From positions 1 through 64,000 of the forward strand of contig JAOAEJ010000058.1 of NCBI GenBank assembly GCA_026416815.1: a stretch of 64,000 nt of DNA. The letters run 5' to 3'. The DNA comes from Clostridia bacterium. Lineage in GTDB: Bacteria; Bacillota; Clostridia; Acetivibrionales; DSM-2933. The translations under genes and the position numbers were made by a program. A model generated the notes under the pieces. That model was not told where the DNA came from. It made no database searches and saw only the letters and a list, made by a program, of their open reading frames with translations. Shown here piece after piece: positions 9,628-16,886 of the stretch; positions within the stretch are counted from its first letter, which is position 1; each line of letters begins with the position of its first letter.

Positions 9628-10665
9628 ATGGTAAGTGAGACCATTGGGATTTGTGCAACCGGTATTTATGAGCCGGGGCAGTTTGTAAATGTTGAAGATG
9701 TAAAGTTGATTGAAAATATATCCGAGGAAAAGATAAAGAAGTTGGGAATTGAAAGGTTGAGGGTTGCTTCTGGTGAGGAGCACCCTTCCGATATGGCGGT
9801 AAAGGCAGCAAAACATGCCATGGAAAATGGGAATATAAACCCTGAAGATATTGATATTGTAATCTATACTCAGGCTTTCTTTTCCGACCACCTTGTCTGG
9901 CCTGATTATGCTGAAGTACAGCATAGAATAGGAGCAGTAAATGCCAATTCATTCAAAATACTACAACAATGCAATGGCCAGGTAGCAGCAATAGATTATG
10001 CATATTCTAAAATGATGGCAGATAGAAGCATAAGTACGGTCCTTATTGTTGCAGCAGAAAAATACTGTAAGCCGTTGATGAATCGGTGGAAGTCAGCAAA
10101 TACTGCGTTTTGGGGTGATGGAGCAAGTGCTGCAGTAATAAAAAGAGGCGTAGAAAGCAATGTAATCATAGGGACAAGCCTTGCTACAGATGGGACACAC
10201 AATAGGGTTTGGCAAGCTTCCTATAAGGGCGGTACAGTACTACCCTTTTCAGATGAAGTAATACTTGAAAAAGACGAGATGGTTGCGGATTTTGTAAGAA
10301 GCGGCGGTGTATATCAAACTGATGACAGTATGCGAAAGATTATAGTAGACTGTATGATCTCACAAAATAACCGTGTACTGTCAAAGATACTTAAGTCTGC
10401 TGGTGAAGATGTAAAAGTCGATAAACTGGTTACGGTTAACTTGGGTATAAATTGGATAAGCCAGGCAGCACAGTCACTGGGTGTATCTATAGAAAATACA
10501 TCAGCATATCTAGCTAAGAATTATGCCCACATGGGTGCATGTGATTTAATGTTTAATCTTCATAAGATGAGGGCGGATGGCAGGATTGCAAGCGGCGATA
10601 ATGTTGTGTTGTATAGTTCGGGTGCAGGGTATTCATCCGGCTGTGTATTACTTAGATACTTATAA
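9628..10665 (+). CDS. Divergent KAS III-like protein with exchanged His and Asn (Cys-Asn-His)
   Basis: A thiolase-fold protein of 345 residues, the FabH size. The nucleophile position is kept as Cys115 (QQCNG). At the place of the family His (HQAN) it has Asn271 (TVNLG), and at the place of the family Asn (YGN) it has His301 (NYAHMG). The 30-residue distance between them is the same as in the intact paralogue at 3330 (His267/Asn297). The pair looks swapped, not simply lost, so catalysis may persist with altered geometry. The ATG follows an AAGGGTGATGAG site. It sits 27 bases after the dehydrogenase and 20 bases before a second divergent homologue. It could be a decarboxylating condensing enzyme, an acyltransferase, or one half of a heterodimer. 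Confidence 0.85.
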   Translation: MVSETIGICATGIYEPGQFVNVEDVKLIENISEEKIKKLGIERLRVASGEEHPSDMAVKAAKHAMENGNINPEDIDIVIYTQAFFSDHLVWPDYAEVQHRIGAVNANSFKILQQCNGQVAAIDYAYSKMMADRSISTVLIVAAEKYCKPLMNRWKSANTAFWGDGASAAVIKRGVESNVIIGTSLATDGTHNRVWQASYKGGTVLPFSDEVILEKDEMVADFVRSGGVYQTDDSMRKIIVDCMISQNNRVLSKILKSAGEDVKVDKLVTVNLGINWISQAAQSLGVSIENTSAYLAKNYAHMGACDLMFNLHKMRADGRIASGDNVVLYSSGAGYSSGCVLLRYL

Positions 10666-10685
10666 AGTTTATAAGGGGAAACAGT

Positions 10686-11729
10686 ATGAACGAATATCAA
10701 AAAGATTTTAATGCAGGTATAGTAGCCCTTGGTAAGTACCTTCCGGAGAAAAGAATGACCGAAGAGGATTTTATCAAAGCCGGGGTACCTAAGGAATCCC
10801 TTGATAAGTGGGGAGTTTATGAGCACAGAGTCTCCGATATTAATGAAAGCCCGTCGGATATGAGTATCAAAGCAGCTAGGAATTTAATAGAAAGTAATAA
10901 TATAGACCCAAAAGAAATTGATTTAATTATCGATTGTGCATTTATTCCTGATTATATTCACCCTGGAAACTCTCATAGAATTCAATATGAGTTAGGAGCC
11001 AATAAAGCTGCTACAATTGATATAGTGCCTTCAAGCGGTGGGGTAGTACCCCAACTTATAATGGCTGAAGCACTTATAAAGTCACAAACGTATAATAATG
11101 CACTTATAACCTGCTCTTCAAAGTTTACTTCCGTTGCTGACAAAACTGACTTATTTAGCTTGGTACTTGCAGGGGATGGTGCAGCAGCAGCGCTTGTTTC
11201 TAAGACAAATAAAGAAACAGGTATTTTGTCTTCAAACTTAATAACAAGAGGTGAATTTCATTCTAATTCAGGCATAAAGATGAAAAAGCCCTTGAACTCA
11301 AGTAATAAAGGCATGGTTTATGAAGACGATGATAGTAAGTTGCTATTTTATATAGATAATGCATATATTTTTTCTGACAATCAAGATAAGGAAGGAACAC
11401 TAGATAAGTTTATTTTAAACTCTGTCCCATTATCTTCAAAAATAGCGCTTGAAAAGATTAATATGAGCTATGATGATGTTGACTTTTGGATTACTCATCA
11501 AAATGTAAAGGTATTAAGGGAACATTGGTTAGAAGTGGTGGGGGCTAAAGCTAAAGGAAATTACTATTATTCCGCTGATAAATATGGAAATTTATATAAT
11601 GTCAATCTATTAGTAAACTTAATTGAAGCTGCCGAAAAATCGTACATTAGTGAAAGTGACATTGTTGTCTTAGGAGGGTTAACTTCTGGATACTCTACAG
11701 GAACTATTGTTATGAAGTGGGGAATGTAG
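10686..11729 (+). CDS. KAS III-like protein lacking the catalytic Cys
   Basis: A 347-residue FabH-like fold. His271 (WITHQN) and Asn302 (KYGNL) are present. The nucleophile segment reads IVPSSGGVV, with Ser117 at the usual FabH spacing and no Cys nearby. A Ser nucleophile is known in some KAS III-like acyltransferases, and Cys-less partners are known in heterodimeric condensing enzymes such as PqsB of PqsBC. It is translated right after the Cys-containing homologue at 9628, which has the opposite defect, so a heteromer is a reasonable guess. The ribosome site is AAGGGG. The gene ends the tight part of the operon, and a weak terminator-like hairpin follows. Confidence 0.85.
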   Translation: MNEYQKDFNAGIVALGKYLPEKRMTEEDFIKAGVPKESLDKWGVYEHRVSDINESPSDMSIKAARNLIESNNIDPKEIDLIIDCAFIPDYIHPGNSHRIQYELGANKAATIDIVPSSGGVVPQLIMAEALIKSQTYNNALITCSSKFTSVADKTDLFSLVLAGDGAAAALVSKTNKETGILSSNLITRGEFHSNSGIKMKKPLNSSNKGMVYEDDDSKLLFYIDNAYIFSDNQDKEGTLDKFILNSVPLSSKIALEKINMSYDDVDFWITHQNVKVLREHWLEVVGAKAKGNYYYSADKYGNLYNVNLLVNLIEAAEKSYISESDIVVLGGLTSGYSTGTIVMKWGM

Positions 11730-11767
11730 TTAACTAAAATAATAAATAGTTTATATTCCTACCTTAC

Positions 11768-11823
11768 AAAAGAGAGATAAGTGAGATTGTACCACTTTGG
11801 TATTACTTCGCATATCTCTTTTA
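11768..11823 (+). terminator. Weak terminator-like hairpin after the ketosynthase genes
   Basis: AAAAGAGAGAT and ATATCTCTTTT can pair with one mismatch across a long loop. The T-run is part of the stem. Read-through into the lipoprotein gene is possible. Confidence 0.45.
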
Positions 11824-11969
11824 GAGTTTAATATAAATAAGCGATAAATGTAAAAAAACTTTGCAAATTGTATAAGAATACATGTAAAGCGCATGTAAAA
11901 TGTTTTTTTATAAGGACTACTGTTGTATAATCGTATATACTTATCAAAATAGTAAGGGGGAAACTTAAG

Positions 11970-13100
11970 ATGAAAAAAAAGGTTGTAAGTATTCTGCTCT
12001 GCCTAGTTATGGCTATGTCTATGTTTGTAGGATGTGGTTCGAAAAATGAGGCACAAACTACAAATAACGATACCTCAACAAGTGCACAGGTAGATGAGAA
12101 AAAAGCTGAAGATACTAGCAGTACTGGTAGTACAAAGGTAGATGAAACATCCCAAGGAACAAAAAAGATAGTAATTGTACAAGAGGCTAAAGATGAATTA
12201 AGGGATGCTTCACAGAAAAACATAAAAGCGACCCTCGAAAAAAATGGTTATGCTAGCGGAAAAAATGCAGAAATCACAGAGATTCAGATGAATGGTGACG
12301 AAAAGAAGAGTCAGGAAGTAGTAGATCAAATCAAGACTTTAAAACCTGATGTAGTTATACTTAATGTTGTAGCATTCTCATCAAAGAGTGTAGCTGCACC
12401 TTTGCTTAACTCAGGAATACCGGTTTTACTTACATTAAATGTTGAGGACCCAGGTGCAGGTCTTGTTGACGAAAACGGTAAGCCTAAAGGTAGTGTAAGT
12501 GGTATATATACTATGCCTAAAGATATGAGGGCAAAAGCATTTGACTTGTTGAATAAGATATATCCAGCTAAAGGCAAAAAAGCTGTATTCCTCACTACAC
12601 CAGGCTTTTTCCAGAAAGATGACATAGTTAAGAGTCTTCAAACTGTAGGTGTAGAATTAAAAGATTATGTTGAATCAAAATATACAGAAGATTTCGAAGC
12701 TGCTGTAAAAAAATACAATGCTGATGATGAAGTTGCATGGATGCTTACAGGAGTTTGGCCAGGATTGAAAAAGGATGGGTCTGCGATGTCTATTTTGGAC
12801 TTTGGTGCTTGGGATATAGCAAACAGGAAAAAACCATCTGTTACATATTGGGCAGCTGCTGTAGAAATAGGTATACTATGCGGCCTTGGTGTTGATATAG
12901 CTGAACAAGGAAATCAGGTAGCCGAAATGGCTGTAAAAGTTTTAAAAGGTGAATCTATAGGCAATTTAACTGCAGAAAACCCAAGAAAGATCGATATCGT
13001 CTTAAATCAAAAAAGAGCAAAGGATTTGAAGATAGAGTTCCCAGCTGATATACTCGGATCCGCTGCAAAAGTCTATGATAAGACTGCCGCTGATAAATAA
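11970..13100 (+). CDS. Substrate-binding lipoprotein of the ABC_sub_bind (TrpX-like) family
   Basis: A secreted, membrane-anchored binding protein. The signal peptide ends in a lipobox with Cys22 (FVGCGS). A Ser/Thr-rich linker runs to about residue 64, then a periplasmic-binding fold follows. The C-terminal segment, PRKIDIVLNQKRAKDLKIEF, resembles the end of the TrpX/ABC_sub_bind family (Pfam PF04392), whose members include aromatic amino acid binders. No permease or ATPase is adjacent, so it is an orphan or a sensor. The neighbouring IorAB acts on keto acids from aromatic or branched amino acids, which gives a loose thematic link. The ribosome site is AAGGGGG. A strong terminator follows. 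Confidence 0.8.
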   Translation: MKKKVVSILLCLVMAMSMFVGCGSKNEAQTTNNDTSTSAQVDEKKAEDTSSTGSTKVDETSQGTKKIVIVQEAKDELRDASQKNIKATLEKNGYASGKNAEITEIQMNGDEKKSQEVVDQIKTLKPDVVILNVVAFSSKSVAAPLLNSGIPVLLTLNVEDPGAGLVDENGKPKGSVSGIYTMPKDMRAKAFDLLNKIYPAKGKKAVFLTTPGFFQKDDIVKSLQTVGVELKDYVESKYTEDFEAAVKKYNADDEVAWMLTGVWPGLKKDGSAMSILDFGAWDIANRKKPSVTYWAAAVEIGILCGLGVDIAEQGNQVAEMAVKVLKGESIGNLTAENPRKIDIVLNQKRAKDLKIEFPADILGSAAKVYDKTAADK

Positions 13101-13116
13101 TAGAATATGAATAATT

Positions 13117-13166
13117 GCACCAGGAAGCTAAGAAATGGGAAATTAGCTTCCTGGTGTTTTTATTTA
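13117..13166 (+). terminator. Strong intrinsic terminator after the lipoprotein gene
   Basis: CACCAGGAAGCTAA pairs with TTAGCTTCCTGGTG, followed by TTTTTATTT. It closes the upstream transcription unit before the riboswitch promoter. Confidence 0.93.
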
Positions 13167-13284
13167 ATCCACCAAATTAGGATAAGTAAACTGTTAACAT
13201 AAAATCAAATAACATGGTATTTGAGATAGTATTTACTTAATTAATATACTTTACATGTTATATATAAATTTCCCATTGATAATA

Positions 13285-13314
13285 TTGACATATTATTGTG
13301 TCTAATGATAAAAT
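13285..13314 (+). promoter_or_regulatory. SigA-type promoter for the riboswitch-controlled esterase
   Basis: TTGACA (13285-13290), an 18-base spacer and TAAAAT (13309-13314). Transcription would start near 13321, about 20 bases before the aptamer, which fits a riboswitch leader. Confidence 0.75.
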
Positions 13315-13340
13315 GGATAATGTAATCAATAATTCTAAAT

Positions 13341-13432
13341 AAGGGTTAGCCGAAATGGCAAACTTGCTGAAAAGCAGGGACGCAAAACCACGGGTCTAAG
13401 GTGAAGTTCGCTATGATAGCCGGGTTGCCGAA
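13341..13432 (+). promoter_or_regulatory. Cyclic di-GMP-I (GEMM-I) riboswitch aptamer
   Basis: The conserved blocks of the class appear in order: GGCAAAC (13357-13363), a GAAA tetraloop hairpin (TTGCTGAAAAGCAGG), GGACGCAAAACC (13378-13389), the tetraloop receptor around TCTAAG and TATGATAGCC, and the closing GGGTTGCC. The base at 13357 aligns with the G that distinguishes c-di-GMP binders from the cGAMP variant (A in that variant). This alignment is from memory. The downstream gene is a secreted esterase. Confidence 0.93.
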
Positions 13433-13723
13433 GAGAACTACTTTCTTTACAGTAAGCATTATTTTACAACTATTTTACAAAATAATGCATTGTTCCTCTT
13501 CACTTATTCCCAATATTTAGATTTGTTAGATACACTTAAGTAATCACATGTAAGGCATTTGAAAGTATAATAATGTTTTACATGCGTTTTGGAGGTGGTT
13601 TAACAGAGGGAGTTTTTATTGAATAACACAAAGATGATTTTTTATATTGTATTTTTTTACAAATAAGAAAATGCATTGTAGTGGTAAGAACAGTCAATAA
13701 AATAAGTGAAGGAGTGTATTCGT
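13433..13723 (+). other. Long structured leader between riboswitch and esterase gene
   Basis: About 290 bases separate the aptamer from the start codon. GCATTATTTT (13456-13465) pairs with AAAATAATGC (13479-13488), nested in AAGAGAAC/GTTCCTCTT. A second hairpin, CATGTAA...TTACATG, spans 13547-13584. No classic terminator U-run follows either. They may form the expression platform. A GGAGG at about 13591 and a GAGGGAG at about 13607 precede only very short frames. Confidence 0.5.
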
Positions 13724-14785
13724 ATGAAAAAAAGTATCTCAACTAACCTGGTTTCAATTACTCTTGTATTTATGCTTCTAATTGCAATAACTAGCTCTGC
13801 TTTTGCAGCTGACACTCCACTTTCAGATTACGACTTATACTACAGACAATTCGTTGACTCCCAAGAGCCTCTACAGAAATTAATGGATGATGATATGGTT
13901 GCTTGGGGGATTTCCGATACAATAACTCACCCGAACTTCTCAGTAATGCCAGACGAAAATAGAGTAGATTACTTTGATATAGCATACGGGAGTGACCCGA
14001 TGCAAAAATTAGATATCCACCACGCAAAAGGCAATAAACTAAGGCCTGTAATATTCTTTATACACGGCGGCGGATGGGTTATGGGAGATAAAGACCATAG
14101 CAGATATGCCGGACCAACTTGGGTAAAATTGGGATATACAGTAGTATCCATCAACTATCGTCTAGCACCTCAGAATCCAGCTCCAGCACAAATAGAAGAT
14201 ACTGCAATGGCTCTGAAATGGGTAATAGACAATATCAAGGATTATGGTGGTGACCCAAATAGAATAGCTGTTACGGGGCATTCCTCCGGTGGGCACCTTA
14301 CAGCACAACTAGTAACCGATACTAAATGGCATGAAAAGTTTGGAATTGATATAAAGAAAGTTAAATGCTGGATACCAAACGCTGGCATATACGACTTCAA
14401 TTTACCTGAAAACGGATACCACTCATGGATGCAATGGTTCCTTGGGGATTTGTTTAAATTTGTGCCTGATGTTGCAACAAGCAAAACCGTTGAATCGCCT
14501 ATAAACTATGTTACGGGGAAAGAAGCTCCCTGCCTTATAGTACATGGTGCTGATGACTGGTTGGTACCAAGATCAAATGCTTACCTGCTTTATGACAAAA
14601 TAAAGGAAAAAGGCGGTAAGGTGGAAATGGAAATCATTCCTGGATACTGGCATTGCAATACTATAACCACCTATGGTGACCCAGGAGACAAGCCAACTGA
14701 AGTAATAAACAAATATCTTGCAAGGCACCTGCCAACTGCTGAAAACAACTTAGGTGATTACAACGGCAAATCGAAGAATAAATAA
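13724..14785 (+). CDS. Secreted alpha/beta-hydrolase (esterase, BD-FAE/Abhydrolase_3 type)
   Basis: A cleavable signal peptide (MKKSISTN then a hydrophobic core, cleavage probably after AFA at residue 28) exports the enzyme. The oxyanion motif HGGGW is near residue 113, the nucleophile elbow reads GHSSGGH (about 189), the acid is probably Asp in GADDWLVP and the His lies in GYWHCNT. This is the arrangement of carboxylesterases that deacylate small esters or hemicellulose side groups. The start at 13724 follows GAAGGAG; an earlier GTG at 13706 overlaps that site and is rejected. It is controlled by a c-di-GMP-I riboswitch, so export of this enzyme should track sessile or motile state. It ends at a bidirectional terminator. 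Confidence 0.9.
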   Translation: MKKSISTNLVSITLVFMLLIAITSSAFAADTPLSDYDLYYRQFVDSQEPLQKLMDDDMVAWGISDTITHPNFSVMPDENRVDYFDIAYGSDPMQKLDIHHAKGNKLRPVIFFIHGGGWVMGDKDHSRYAGPTWVKLGYTVVSINYRLAPQNPAPAQIEDTAMALKWVIDNIKDYGGDPNRIAVTGHSSGGHLTAQLVTDTKWHEKFGIDIKKVKCWIPNAGIYDFNLPENGYHSWMQWFLGDLFKFVPDVATSKTVESPINYVTGKEAPCLIVHGADDWLVPRSNAYLLYDKIKEKGGKVEMEIIPGYWHCNTITTYGDPGDKPTEVINKYLARHLPTAENNLGDYNGKSKNK

Positions 14786-14797
14786 ATGGATAGTAAT

Positions 14798-14829
14798 AAA
14801 AGGAGAGGCTTTTGAACCTCTCCTTTTTG
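14798..14829. terminator. Bidirectional terminator between convergent genes
   Basis: AAAAGGAGAGG-CTTTTGAA-CCTCTCCTTTTT forms a strong hairpin with T-runs on both strands. It serves the esterase gene and the lipoprotein gene on the opposite strand. Confidence 0.93.
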
Positions 14830-14844
14830 CAATATAACTGTATT

Positions 14845-15690
14845 TTATTTTTTATACGGATTATTTATAAGGTCAATAACCTTCCTCTTACCGTCTTTCA
14901 AATCATCCTTGCTTATAACCAATACGTTTTCAATTTTTTCGAAGCTTCCTACAGTATCTGCTATTTTTTTTGTTGCGGTCTTGCTTGAATGGGTAGGTAT
15001 GATAATTTGCGGCTTTATTTGCTCAATTAAGGTAGTACCGGTTTCACCATCCATGTCATAGCTTGAGTAAACGTTATCAAACTGCATGAAAGCAATATCA
15101 ATACTGCCGAGCACTTTTATCTGTTCAGGAGTCAGCTTAGTTTGTCCTATGTCGCCAAAATGTGCGATTCTAAGGCCATCAACCTCGTAAATATATATTA
15201 TATTGTCAGGGGCTTCTTTAGAGATTTCATCTCCCATGTGGGTTGAGGCAATACTAGATACCTTCATATCTTTAACAGTAAATTTCTCCACCTTTTGAAT
15301 AGAAGTTTTGCAGGTATTGTTGCTTATAAAGTTTGAATCTATGTGATCGGCGTGCTGATGTGTAGCGGTGATCAAGTCTACCTTAAGGCCGTCAGGCATG
15401 TTGAATGGGTCAGCCACTGCTACCGTTCCGTTTTTTGAAATTATCATTAAAGTATTAGCGTAGGCTGTTGACGATGAGGCTCTTCTTATAATGGTTTTTC
15501 CCGTATCATTTTTAACTAGATCCTTAAGCTTATCATCTTCGCTTTTTTCAGGAGTTGCTTGTGCAGTGCTTGGAGCCGGAGTGCTTTTGTTTTCTGAAGT
15601 ATTGCTTGCTGGAGAACCTCCACATGCACTAAGCAACGATACAATTACTGCTAAAGGGATGATTGGTTTGAGTAGTTTCGTAAAATTCAT
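14845..15690 (-). CDS. Lipoprotein of the metallo-beta-lactamase fold (UlaG-like)
   Basis: An exported lipoprotein: N-terminal hydrophobic segment and lipobox LLSAC, then a Ser/Thr/Pro-rich linker. The zinc-binding motif reads THQHADH (HxHxDH, about residues 110-116). A further metal-ligand His lies in ASTHMGDE, an Asp in HFGDIG and a final His in PTHSS, so both metals could be bound. UlaG-like members are lactonases or phosphodiesterases; the substrate here is unknown. The ribosome site on the minus strand is AGGGGGTTTTT before ATG. It is convergent with the riboswitch-controlled esterase, and both act outside the membrane. Confidence 0.85.
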   Translation of the reverse strand: MNFTKLLKPIIPLAVIVSLLSACGGSPASNTSENKSTPAPSTAQATPEKSEDDKLKDLVKNDTGKTIIRRASSSTAYANTLMIISKNGTVAVADPFNMPDGLKVDLITATHQHADHIDSNFISNNTCKTSIQKVEKFTVKDMKVSSIASTHMGDEISKEAPDNIIYIYEVDGLRIAHFGDIGQTKLTPEQIKVLGSIDIAFMQFDNVYSSYDMDGETGTTLIEQIKPQIIIPTHSSKTATKKIADTVGSFEKIENVLVISKDDLKDGKRKVIDLINNPYKK

Positions 15691-16132
15691 AAAAACCCCC
15701 TGATTTAAAATTTATTTTTTTAATGATATTTATGTATTATGATGTAAATACCTTTGTTAACAAGTTATCATAGTAGAAAGTTGCAAACAAGTAGATGATT
15801 TTCGTTAAAAGGTGTAATTTTTTTGGCTATATATCTTAGATGGTTTAGCAGGTGATATAGCAAACAAAATACAAAATAATTCTACATACATGTATTATGG
15901 TTTTATAAGTTGAAAAAATTTCAAAAGTTTAGTATAACTATATGTGTATGAAGATTGCAAAAAGGCCTAGAATTTACATATACAAGCCTACTGCAAACTG
16001 GTGCCTTGTAACAGATTTTATTTCTAGCAAGCAAGGCACAACAATCAAGAAAGTGCATTTTTAACATTATAATGAATAGAAATTTGTAATGTTAAAAAGC
16101 ACTAGTCAAATAAGTATGGGAGATGATTTAGT
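15691..16132. other. Divergent intergenic region with two inverted repeats
   Basis: It separates the minus-strand lipoprotein from the HD gene. GTGCCTTG (16001-16008) pairs with CAAGGCAC (16032-16039). Immediately after, AGTGCATTTTTAACATTA (16052-16069) pairs with TAATGTTAAAAAGCACT (16087-16103) over 17 base pairs with one bulge. The second repeat ends 29 bases before the HD start codon. TTGTTAACAA at about 15752 is a short palindrome. Confidence 0.6.
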
Positions 16133-16684
16133 ATGGAAAGAAGACATGCTTTGGAGGAATTGAAATTACGGTTAACAAATAAAAATTTGATAAAGCATTC
16201 TCTAGCTGTAGAGGCTATAATGAAGGCTTTAGCGGAGCATTTTAAAGAAGATGCCGATAAGTGGGGGCTGGCGGGTTTGCTGCACGATATCGACTATGAT
16301 AAGACTGCAAATGATCCTGCAGAACACAGCATTCTAGGGGCTGAGATTTTGGAAGGTCTGGGGATTGATGAAGAGATAGTATATGCGGTAAAATCTCACA
16401 ATGATTACCATGGTATTCCCCGCAACAGAAGGATAGATAAGGCTCTTTATTCTGCGGATCCAGTATCGGGGCTCATAACAGCTGCAGCTTTGATACTTCC
16501 TTCAAAAAAACTAAGCGAAGTTACTGTTGAATTTATTATGAAGAGGATTAATGAAAAAGGTTTTGCACGGGGTGCAAATAGAAGTCAGATTAAGGCATGT
16601 GAGGATTTTGGATTATCCCTTGAGGAATTTATATCCATATCATTGTCCGCTATGCAAAGTATATCTGATGATTTGGGATTATAG
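16133..16684 (+). CDS. HD-domain protein (HDIG-type phosphohydrolase)
   Basis: A small cytoplasmic HD-superfamily protein of 183 residues. His in IKHSLAVE (about 23), the HD pair in LLHDIDYD (about 55-56) and a later His/Asp (KSHNDYH, SADPVSG) make up the expected metal site. The family cleaves phosphate esters, often nucleotides; no substrate can be assigned. The ribosome site is GGGAGATG. It stands alone, preceded by a 17-base-pair inverted repeat that may control it. Confidence 0.85.
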   Translation: MERRHALEELKLRLTNKNLIKHSLAVEAIMKALAEHFKEDADKWGLAGLLHDIDYDKTANDPAEHSILGAEILEGLGIDEEIVYAVKSHNDYHGIPRNRRIDKALYSADPVSGLITAAALILPSKKLSEVTVEFIMKRINEKGFARGANRSQIKACEDFGLSLEEFISISLSAMQSISDDLGL

Positions 16685-16886
16685 TCAACTAATGTGATTA
16701 TTTACAATATGAAATGTAAATAATATTCTATATAAAATTAAAAAGGAGAAAACTGTTGTAGTGGAAAAAAGATAACTAGTATGGGTATTGTGGACATGTA
16801 TATATCCATATAGTTTTATATTTTGAGGTAAGAAAAGCGTAGCTTTTACTATTACTGTTAAGGAACTACAGCAGCTGTCTTGAGGA

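Noticed and set aside
13619-13670. Short TTG-started frame with a GAGGGAG site in the esterase leader
   Set aside because: It encodes only about 15 residues of low-complexity AT-rich sequence. It is not reliable as a gene.
15748-15758. TTGTTAACAA as a Rex operator
   Set aside because: There is no spacer between half sites, so it does not match the consensus.
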